DNA from: an uncultured Peptococcaceae bacterium
GTDB lineage: Bacteria > Bacillota > Peptococcia > Peptococcales > Peptococcaceae
Direction: 5' to 3'
DNA length: 38,420 nucleotides
Assembly: GCA_937922955.1 (NCBI GenBank)
Contig: CALAKO010000003.1
Coordinates: 1 to 38,420, forward strand
The notes beneath the pieces are model-generated. The model saw nothing but the letters and a program-made list of their open reading frames with translations, searched no databases and was not told where the DNA came from. The position numbers and the translations under genes are program-made. This document shows positions 32,146-38,420 of this stretch, piece by piece. Position 1 is the stretch's first letter, and each line of letters begins with the position of its first letter.

Positions 32146-33363
32146 ATGAATACAGTCGAAAACATTAAAAAACAGAAGTTTTTACGAAAAAATGGGACCA
32201 TTCTATTCATCACTCTGATGAATATGTTTATTCCACTTTCTACAGACTTGTATCTTCCGGCGTTGCCAACGATGAGTGGGCATTTCAATGCGTCAGCATC
32301 GCTGGTCAACTTGACTCTTGTTAGTTTTTTCTTCTTTTTCGCTTGCGGAACCATTTTCTTTGGGCCATTGTGTGATAAATATGGCCGACGCAAAGTGCTG
32401 ATTCTCAGCAGCGCCATGTACACTCTTGCCAGTGCTTGCTGTGCGTTGTCGCCGAACGTATACATCATGATTGTTGCCCGGGTGTTCCAAGGGATCAGCG
32501 CTGGTGGCATCATTTCAGCTTCTACGGTGTTGGTTAAAGACTGCTTTGCCGGCCGTCAGCGCGAAACCATTCTTGCAGTGGTACAGTCGGCATCTGGGCT
32601 GGCGCCAATGTTGGCACCGGTGTTGGGGGCTTTTCTCTTGAAGATCACCGACTGGCGCGGGGCCTTTGAGGTGTTGACGGCAGCAGGTGTGATTTGCTTG
32701 GTGCTTTCGGTGCTTTATCAGGAAACGCTGCCGGAGGAAGAACGTTTGCAAGAGTCGGCCTTTGCTTCTCTTGGTAAGCTGGGAATCGTAGGAAAAAATC
32801 CAGGCTTTATGATTCCGTGCATCATTTTCTCGTTGTACAATTTCGCTTTTATGGGCTATATTTCTGTGTCGTCCTACATTTATGTGGATTTCTTTGGTCT
32901 CTCAGAGCAGGTATACAGCTATTTCTTTGCGGTCAATGCGTTGGTGTCTTTGCTGGGGCCGGTCGTCTATGTGCGTTTCCTGGCCAAAGCCAATAAGCAG
33001 AAGCTCGTTTATGTTTGTTTTTTGGGCTATCTTGTTGCAGGCGTGCTGCTGGTGCTTTTTGGCCAACTGCTGCCGTTCTTATTCTGGATTGGTTTTGCGC
33101 CATTTACCTTCTTTGGCTCTCTGATTCGCCCATTCAGTTCCAATCTGTTGCTGGAACAGCAGAAGGGCGATACGGGTTCGGCGTCGTCGCTGCTCAATGG
33201 GGTGTTTACCGTTATTGGCAGCCTGGGCATGCTGTGTGTATCGGCAGCGTCCAATGGCGTGCTGGCCTTGGGCAGTGTTGTTTTGGCCAGCGGCATCATC
33301 AGTTTGCTGGGGTGGACCGCACTTATGCGTTCCAAGATTACCATTGTTGGCATGAAAGAATAA
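32146..33363 (+). CDS. MFS exporter, Bcr/CflA (DHA1) type
   Basis: 405 aa with 12 predicted helices. The DHA1 signature STDLYLPALP in helix 1, DKYGRRKVL in loop 2-3 (motif A) and ARVFQGISAGG in helix 4 are those of Bcr/CflA drug-H+ antiporters, which export drugs, sugars or amino acids such as cysteine. GGAGAGTGAGCA precedes the ATG. It stands alone between a leader hairpin and a terminator. The substrate cannot be told; multidrug efflux is the default reading. Confidence 0.9.
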   Translation: MNTVENIKKQKFLRKNGTILFITLMNMFIPLSTDLYLPALPTMSGHFNASASLVNLTLVSFFFFFACGTIFFGPLCDKYGRRKVLILSSAMYTLASACCALSPNVYIMIVARVFQGISAGGIISASTVLVKDCFAGRQRETILAVVQSASGLAPMLAPVLGAFLLKITDWRGAFEVLTAAGVICLVLSVLYQETLPEEERLQESAFASLGKLGIVGKNPGFMIPCIIFSLYNFAFMGYISVSSYIYVDFFGLSEQVYSYFFAVNALVSLLGPVVYVRFLAKANKQKLVYVCFLGYLVAGVLLVLFGQLLPFLFWIGFAPFTFFGSLIRPFSSNLLLEQQKGDTGSASSLLNGVFTVIGSLGMLCVSAASNGVLALGSVVLASGIISLLGWTALMRSKITIVGMKE

Positions 33364-33369
33364 TTTATC

Positions 33370-33403
33370 AGCGTCGCTCATCGTTGGATGGCGGCGCTTT
33401 TTG
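33370..33403 (+). terminator. Rho-independent terminator after the MFS gene
   Basis: AGCGTCGC-T-CATC / GATG-GCGGCGCT with a GTTG loop and one wobble, followed by TTTTTG. Confidence 0.85.
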
Positions 33404-33552
33404 TTTGCTCAAAGAGAGAAAAGTTCGCGTTGGTATTGGTTCAATCTTGTTGGTCGGAATTTCTGGCAGAGGTGACGGGTGGTGTTATGAATGACGTGTG
33501 ATGCGCGTTGATTATGGTGAACAGTGGCTGCTTAGAATCTGCATGCAGTGTC

Positions 33553-33581
33553 TTGAGAAATGCGTGCCGACGTGCCATAAT
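33553..33581 (+). promoter_or_regulatory. Promoter of the ABC exporter-HD-racemase operon
   Basis: TTGAGA (33553-33558), a 17-base spacer ending in TGC, and CATAAT (33576-33581). Bases 33404-33552 hold no gene that I can see. Confidence 0.65.
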
Positions 33582-33649
33582 ATGAAAGCGCTGTGGCGCA
33601 AAATGTTTTGCTTGCGTCCGGCAGCAAGAGAAAAAGGAGGCCCATTATT

Positions 33650-35374
33650 TTGAGCGATACATTCAAAAAAATGTTGAGTTATTACAAGCCCTATATGGGG
33701 ATTTTTTTGGCGGACATGCTGTTTGCCACGCTGTCTGCAGCGGTGGCATTGATCATACCGTTGGTGGTGCGCTATGTGACATCGACGCTGATCTATGAAC
33801 CGAAGGATGTTATTTTGCATCAGACCGTGTATTTGGCCGTTGGCTTGTTGGTATTGCTGGTTGTAGATTGTTACAGCCGATTTTTTATTGGCAATTATGG
33901 CCACGTCATGGGTGCGAAGATTGAATACGACATGCGTGAGGAAGTTTTTGACCATCTGCAGAAGTTATCTTTCTCCTTCTACGACGACGCCAAGGTGGGG
34001 CAGCTGATGAGCCGCGTCACCAACGACCTGTTCGATATCACCGAGCTGTTGCACCATGGGCCGGAGAACATCATTCTGTCGGTGCTGAAAATCGTCGGTG
34101 CCTTCATTATTCTGGTCAACATCAACGGCTGGCTGGCACTGGCTGCGTTCATTATTTTGCCAGTTATGTTTATTTTTGCGTTTGTGCTCAACAAACGCAT
34201 GCGTCGCGCGTCTCGGCGCAACCGTGAAAAAATTGCCGAGATCAACGCCCAGATTGAGGATAATCTGGCAGGGATTCGCGTGGTGAAGTCTTTTGCCAAC
34301 GAGCAGGAGGAAAATCGTAAGTTTTCCATCGGCAACAAAGGGTTCCTAGCCGCTAAGAAAAACAGCTATCATTATATGGGGACTTTCCAGGCGGGTGTTG
34401 GCTTTTTTACGACGTTGATTCAGGTGAGCGTCATCGTCACCGGTTGTGTGTTGATCGCCAATGGCCGACTGGACATCAGCGATCTGGTGACCTTCCTACT
34501 CTACATCAGTGTATTTACCGAACCTATTACCACGCTGGTTAATTTCACCGAGCAGTTCCAGAATGGGTACACAGGCTTTGAGCGTTTCCGCGAACTGATG
34601 AACATCGATCCAGACATTGAAGACGGGCCAAATGCCGTGCCGCTTGAAAAGGTGCGCGGGGAGATTTGCTTCGACAATGTTTCCTTTCATTATAAAGAAG
34701 CACAGGAAGAGGTCCTGCAGCACATCAATTTGCAGGTGCCGGCGGGAGCTTATGTGGCATTGGTGGGCTCATCCGGCGCTGGGAAAACCACGTTGTGTTC
34801 GCTGATTCCTCGTTTCTATGATGTGTCCAGCGGACGGATCACTGTTGATGGCCATGATGTGCGCGATGTGACGCTGAAAAGTCTGCGCGACAACATTGGC
34901 ATTGTGCAGCAGGATGTTTATCTTTTTGCGGGCACCATTTATGAGAACATTCTTTACGGCAAGCCGGATGCTACGCCGGAAGAAGTGATTGCAGCGGCGA
35001 AAAATGCCAATGCTCACGATTTCATTATGGCCTTTCCGGACGGCTACGACACGGACATCGGTCAGCGTGGCATCAAACTCAGCGGTGGTCAGAAGCAGCG
35101 TTTGTCGATTGCGCGCGTGTTCTTAAAAAATCCACCGATTTTGATTTTTGACGAGGCCACTTCGGCGCTTGATAATGAGAGCGAACGCATTGTGCAGGAA
35201 TCGCTTGAAAAATTGGCAGAAAACCGCACCACCTTTGTGATTGCGCATCGTCTGTCGACGATTCAAAATGCGGAGCGCATTCTCGTGCTGACGGAAGATG
35301 GCATCACCGAATCTGGTACCCACGCAGAACTCTTGGCTCGAGACGGCGTATACGCCAAGTTGTATCACCAGTGA
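33650..35374 (+). CDS. ABC exporter with fused membrane and ATPase domains (MsbA/BmrA-like)
   Basis: 574 aa. Six membrane helices in the first 310 residues are followed by a nucleotide-binding domain: Walker A GSSGAGKTT (near 373), signature LSGGQKQR, Walker B LIFDEATSALD and switch His IAHRLST. It is a half transporter and should act as a homodimer, since no partner gene is adjacent. The start is TTG at 33650, with AAGGAGG 9 bases upstream. A GTG at 33593 gives 19 further non-family residues. The HD-domain gene follows 14 bases after its stop. It probably exports lipids or drugs; the substrate is unknown. Confidence 0.9.
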   Translation: MSDTFKKMLSYYKPYMGIFLADMLFATLSAAVALIIPLVVRYVTSTLIYEPKDVILHQTVYLAVGLLVLLVVDCYSRFFIGNYGHVMGAKIEYDMREEVFDHLQKLSFSFYDDAKVGQLMSRVTNDLFDITELLHHGPENIILSVLKIVGAFIILVNINGWLALAAFIILPVMFIFAFVLNKRMRRASRRNREKIAEINAQIEDNLAGIRVVKSFANEQEENRKFSIGNKGFLAAKKNSYHYMGTFQAGVGFFTTLIQVSVIVTGCVLIANGRLDISDLVTFLLYISVFTEPITTLVNFTEQFQNGYTGFERFRELMNIDPDIEDGPNAVPLEKVRGEICFDNVSFHYKEAQEEVLQHINLQVPAGAYVALVGSSGAGKTTLCSLIPRFYDVSSGRITVDGHDVRDVTLKSLRDNIGIVQQDVYLFAGTIYENILYGKPDATPEEVIAAAKNANAHDFIMAFPDGYDTDIGQRGIKLSGGQKQRLSIARVFLKNPPILIFDEATSALDNESERIVQESLEKLAENRTTFVIAHRLSTIQNAERILVLTEDGITESGTHAELLARDGVYAKLYHQ

Positions 35375-35388
35375 GGAGGGTGGTGTTG

Positions 35389-35901
35389 ATGTTTGAAACC
35401 ATGATTGACGCGATCTGCTGGCGCATGATGGCCTTTGACAAAGGCGATGTCAAACGCATTCAGCATTTTCTCAAGGTTCACGCGTACGCGCGCCTGATTG
35501 CTAAAGCGGAGAAGGTGACAGCCCATCAGCAATTTATTATTGAAGCTGCGGCGCTCGTTCATGACATCGGCATCCATCCGGCAGAAAGCAAGTATGGCCG
35601 CTGTGATGGCAAGCTGCAGGAACAAGAAGGGCCGGCACCGGCACGACGGTTACTGGAAGAAGCTGGCGTGGAGCCGACAGACATCGATCGCATTGCCTGG
35701 TTGGTGGGCCATCACCATACCTATCATCCTGTGGAGGGGCTGGATCATCAGATTTTGATCGAAGCGGATTTTCTTGTTAATCTGTATGAAGATGCAGCCA
35801 ACTCTGAGGCAGTGCATCAAGCCTACGAACGCATTTTTCGTACGAATGGCGGAAAAGAGCTGTGCCGTTTGACGTTTGGCTGGGAGGGAGAACAGGCATG
35901 A
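35389..35901 (+). CDS. HD-domain phosphohydrolase-like protein
   Basis: 170 aa. Metal-binding residues of the HD superfamily are in order: His31, His58-Asp59 (LVHDIGIH), the HHH cluster in WLVGHHHTYHP, and Asp in EADFLVNL. The family hydrolyses nucleotides or other phosphoesters, but this protein cannot be assigned a substrate. AGGAGG lies 9 bases before ATG 35389. It is between the ABC exporter and the racemase gene, whose ATG overlaps its stop. Confidence 0.8.
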   Translation: MFETMIDAICWRMMAFDKGDVKRIQHFLKVHAYARLIAKAEKVTAHQQFIIEAAALVHDIGIHPAESKYGRCDGKLQEQEGPAPARRLLEEAGVEPTDIDRIAWLVGHHHTYHPVEGLDHQILIEADFLVNLYEDAANSEAVHQAYERIFRTNGGKELCRLTFGWEGEQA

Positions 35902-36590
35902 AAACCATTGGATTGATCGGCGGTATGAGTTGGGAAAGTACGGCGAGCTATTATCAAGTTATCAATGAAACCGTGCGCGATGCGTTGGGCGGTCTTCATT
36001 CCGCTAAAATTCTTATGGATAGTGTTGATTTTGCGGACATTGCCGTGCATCAATTTGCCGATGATTGGACGACCTGTGCCCAGATGATTGGCGATGCAGC
36101 ACTGCGTCTAGAGCAGGCTGGTGCAGACTTCATCGTCATCAGCACCAATACCATGCACAAGGTGGCGCCGCAGATAGCGGCGCGTCTGTCGATTCCGCTT
36201 CTGCACATTGCCGATGCAACGGCTGCGGCCTTGCGAGAGGCTGGCGTACGGCGTGTGGCGCTTTTAGGCACTCAAACGACGATGGTGGAACCGTTCTATA
36301 AAGGACGGTTGGCGGAGCAGGGCTTCGAGGTTCTGACACCGGCGCCGGAAGCGATGGCAATGGTCAATCACATCATCTTTGAGGAACTTTGCAAGGGCAT
36401 TTTCCAGGACCACTCGCGCCAGTGCTGTCGTGAGATCATCGCGGCGTTGACGCAGGAGGGGGCAGAGGGTGTGATTCTTGGCTGTACGGAAATTGGACTG
36501 CTGATTCGCCAGGAAGATTGTTCGGTGCCGCTGTTTGATACGACATTGATTCATGCGCACGAAGCGGCTAAAATGGCATTAGACGATTGA
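35898..36590 (+). CDS. Aspartate/glutamate racemase family protein, YgeA-like
   Basis: 230 aa. The start KTIGLIGGMSWEST is nearly that of E. coli YgeA. The first active-site segment reads STNTMHK, with Thr where cofactor-independent racemases carry Cys, and the second, LGCTEIGLL, keeps its Cys. The Thr/Cys pair is what I recall for YgeA, so this is a subfamily trait, not damage. The enzyme should interconvert L- and D-aspartate or glutamate, perhaps with a bias to one direction. D-amino acids could feed the cell wall or be released. GGGAGG precedes the ATG, which overlaps the HD gene stop. Confidence 0.87.
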   Translation: MKTIGLIGGMSWESTASYYQVINETVRDALGGLHSAKILMDSVDFADIAVHQFADDWTTCAQMIGDAALRLEQAGADFIVISTNTMHKVAPQIAARLSIPLLHIADATAAALREAGVRRVALLGTQTTMVEPFYKGRLAEQGFEVLTPAPEAMAMVNHIIFEELCKGIFQDHSRQCCREIIAALTQEGAEGVILGCTEIGLLIRQEDCSVPLFDTTLIHAHEAAKMALDD

Positions 36591-36622
36591 GCAATGAGTG
36601 AACAACAAAGGAGCGGATAAGA

Positions 36623-37165
36623 ATGAGTTTTAGAGAGTTGGTTATGAAACGCCGCAGCCGTCGAGTGTATACTGGTGCGGCCATTCCTGAAGCAAGTCTG
36701 CAGCGCATCCTCGAAGCTGGGCTGTTGGCGCCGACCGGCCGCAACTTACATCCAGTGGAAGTGATTGTGGTGCGCGAGCGCGGCATGTTGGAGACTTTGT
36801 CACGCTCAAAAACTGGTGGCTCAGCCTTGTTGGCAAACGCTGATGCTGCTCTGGTAGTAATTGGCGATACCGCACGCTCTGATACCTGGGTGGAAGATGG
36901 TTCGATCATGATGGCTTACATGCAGCTGGAAGCGGAAGCACAGGGCATTGGGAATTGCTGGGTACAGATTCGCAGCCGCTTCTCACAAACATTGCAGTCA
37001 GATGGCAGCAACCTGCCGTCGAATGCGTACGTGCGTCAGGCGCTGGATATTCCTGAACCTTACGAGGTGTTGGCCATTTTGGCGCTTGGCATGAGCGATG
37101 AACAGCGGCCAGTGCATTTGGAAGAGGAAATGGACTGGAGCCATTGTCATCAAGAAAAATTTTGA
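36623..37165 (+). CDS. Nitroreductase family protein
   Basis: 180 aa. A compact FMN-dependent nitroreductase with the opening KRRSRRVYTGAAIPEA and LLAPTGRNLHP, the two stretches that bind the flavin phosphate and ring. GIGNCWVQI is the mid-domain segment. The family reduces nitro groups, quinones or related compounds with NAD(P)H. AAAGGAGCGG lies before the ATG. It follows the racemase gene after 32 bases and may share its transcript. It is unrelated in detail to the NfsA-like gene at 8329. Confidence 0.87.
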   Translation: MSFRELVMKRRSRRVYTGAAIPEASLQRILEAGLLAPTGRNLHPVEVIVVRERGMLETLSRSKTGGSALLANADAALVVIGDTARSDTWVEDGSIMMAYMQLEAEAQGIGNCWVQIRSRFSQTLQSDGSNLPSNAYVRQALDIPEPYEVLAILALGMSDEQRPVHLEEEMDWSHCHQEKF

Positions 37166-37205
37166 GGGATGCGTGCCGTTCCACAAGAAACGATGAGCAA
37201 GATCA

Positions 37206-37234
37206 TTGAAATTTTCCGAAAATCATGGTATATT
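37206..37234 (+). promoter_or_regulatory. Promoter of the CNNM/CorC-type gene
   Basis: TTGAAA (37206-37211), a 17-base spacer ending in TGG, and TATATT (37229-37234). Confidence 0.75.
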
Positions 37235-37300
37235 ACCAAATAACCGTATAAAAATCATCATATAAAAATTTTTAAAGAAAGCAGAGTTGATTGTTTCCTT

Positions 37301-38420
37301 ATGGACAGTAGTACGATAGGTATGATAGTTGCCGTTGCGATTTTAATTGTTTGTTCCGCTTTTTTCTCAGCGACAGAGACCGCTTTTACTTCATTAAATA
37401 GCATCCGCATGAAAACATGGGCGGATAATGGCGATCAGCGGGCTGCGCGTGCGCTTGCGCTGTCGGAGAACTACGATAAGCTGCTCTCGAGTATTCTTAT
37501 CGGGAACAATATTGTCAACATTACTGCTTCAACCATTTCTACAGTATTATGTACAAAATTGTTTTTCGAATATGGGCCAACCATTTCGACGATTGCTGTT
37601 ACTGTAATTGTTTTGATTTTCGGTGAAATTTCTCCAAAGAGCATTTCAAAAGAATTTCCTGAACGTTTCGCCATGTTTTCCGCACCGATTTTAAAAGTCA
37701 TTATCACGGTACTGACGCCGCTGAACTTTTTGTTTAGTGGGTGGAAAAAGCTGTTATCAAAAGTGTTTAAAATGAAGAACGACGGCGGGATTACAGAAGA
37801 AGAGCTCATGGGCATTGTGGACCAAGCCGAGAGCGAAGGCGGTCTGGATGCTCACGAAGGGGATTTGATTCGCGCTTCTATTGAATTTAACGATCTGGAT
37901 GTTTCAGACATCTTAACGCCGCGCGTGGATTTGGTGGCTGTTGATGAGGAAGCATCCATGGAAGAAGTGGGGGCACTCTTTGTTGAAAATGGGTATTCTC
38001 GTTTGCCAGTGTATCATGACACCATTGATAATATCATCGGTGTTGTTCATCAGAAAGATTTCTACAAGGCGCGCGTGCGTGGGGAAAATCGTTTGGCTAT
38101 GGTAAAATCTCCTGTTGTCTACACGACGCCAAACACAAAGATTTTCAAGTTGCTGCGCACCTTGCAAATGAACAAAGTGCACATGGCTGTTGTTGTTGAT
38201 GAATATGGCGGTACTGAAGGGATTGTTACGCTCGAGGATATCCTGGAAGAGCTTGTTGGTGAAATCTGGGATGAACATGATGAAATCATTGAATCCTTCA
38301 ACAAACAGCCTGATGGCAGTTACTTGATTGATTGTACGGCGGATTTAGACGATATGTACGATCTCTTTCAAATTAAAGGGGAATGCGAAGCGTCGACGGT
38401 TTCTGGCTGGGTGTTGGAAC
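37301..38420 (+). CDS. CNNM/CorC-type transporter or hemolysin-like protein, partial
   Basis: At least 373 aa; the frame runs off the window with no stop. It has an N-terminal DUF21/CNNM membrane domain (about 1-135, starting ILIVCSAFFSATETAFTSLN, with FGEISPKSISKEF), then a paired CBS domain (about 190-320, with ILTPRVDLVAV and VVDEYGGTEGIVTLEDILEELVGEI), and the start of a C-terminal CorC_HlyC domain. The family includes Mg2+ efflux proteins such as CorC and CNNM relatives. CBS domains bind adenylates or Mg-ATP and control transport. The ATG at 37301 has no clear ribosome binding site, which is odd; no in-frame start with a better one was seen nearby. Confidence 0.87.
   Translation, partial: MDSSTIGMIVAVAILIVCSAFFSATETAFTSLNSIRMKTWADNGDQRAARALALSENYDKLLSSILIGNNIVNITASTISTVLCTKLFFEYGPTISTIAVTVIVLIFGEISPKSISKEFPERFAMFSAPILKVIITVLTPLNFLFSGWKKLLSKVFKMKNDGGITEEELMGIVDQAESEGGLDAHEGDLIRASIEFNDLDVSDILTPRVDLVAVDEEASMEEVGALFVENGYSRLPVYHDTIDNIIGVVHQKDFYKARVRGENRLAMVKSPVVYTTPNTKIFKLLRTLQMNKVHMAVVVDEYGGTEGIVTLEDILEELVGEIWDEHDEIIESFNKQPDGSYLIDCTADLDDMYDLFQIKGECEASTVSGWVLE

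Noticed and set aside
36129..36150. Loss of the first catalytic Cys in the racemase
   Set aside because: YgeA-type racemases carry Thr at this place (CTNTMH versus CNTAH), and Thr is present here.
37166..37300. Mg2+ riboswitch upstream of the CNNM/CorC-type gene
   Set aside because: After the promoter only about 65 leader bases remain, too short for an M-box, and no matching stems were seen.
1..38420. CRISPR array, prophage, insertion sequence or integration site
   Set aside because: No regularly spaced repeats, transposase, integrase or phage structural genes were seen on either strand.

Overview
This 38.4 kb window looks like chromosome from an anaerobic member of the Bacillota, of clostridial or Negativicutes type. 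I cannot name the genus. Three things support this: a long SRP RNA with an Alu domain, the run radA-disA-yacL-ispD-ispF-mrnC-(thyA, dfr)-rlmB-yacP, and the mix of ATG, GTG and TTG starts with strong GGAGG ribosome binding sites. All seven tRNA genes lack an encoded CCA end. No sporulation, phage, insertion-sequence or CRISPR element was seen.

Layout. (1) 150-2737, plus strand: a cytoplasmic aryl-sulfate sulfotransferase-like beta-propeller and a D-2-hydroxyacid dehydrogenase, each with its own promoter and terminator. (2) 2800-3346, minus strand: SRP RNA and tRNA-Glu. (3) 3358-5987, minus strand: a YtrA-type GntR repressor, an ABC ATPase and two tandemly duplicated permeases, with an operator-like dyad inside the promoter. 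(4) 6005-9364, minus strand: an ECF sigma factor overlapping an uncharacterised membrane protein, an NfsA-like nitroreductase and two tRNA-Thr genes. (5) 9515-9964: a lone HigA-like XRE regulator.

(6) 10032-18233, plus strand: a housekeeping block covering DNA repair and c-di-AMP synthesis, the MEP isoprenoid steps IspD and IspF, rRNA and mRNA processing or modification (MrnC, RlmB, Rae1) and a ThyA-DHFR thymidylate pair. It is followed by a tRNA operon (Tyr, fMet, Thr, Met). (7) 18851-25606: the most distinctive part, a LysR regulator followed by an SLC13/DASS anion transporter and two ferredoxin-flavoprotein pairs that resemble AprBA and fumarate reductases. I infer a cytoplasmic redox pathway for an imported organic anion; its substrate is unknown.

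(8) 25725-31979: an OmpR-type two-component system, uridine phosphorylase and cytidine deaminase (pyrimidine salvage), then a MacB/BceAB-like ABC transporter with an FtsX-type permease. (9) 32058-38420: a Bcr/CflA-type MFS exporter, a homodimeric ABC exporter with an HD-domain protein and a YgeA-like Asp/Glu racemase in one operon, a second nitroreductase, and a CNNM/CorC-type CBS membrane protein cut off by the window end.

Many promoters in the window share an extended -10 of the form TGG-TATNNT. This looks like a local consensus of the housekeeping sigma factor.
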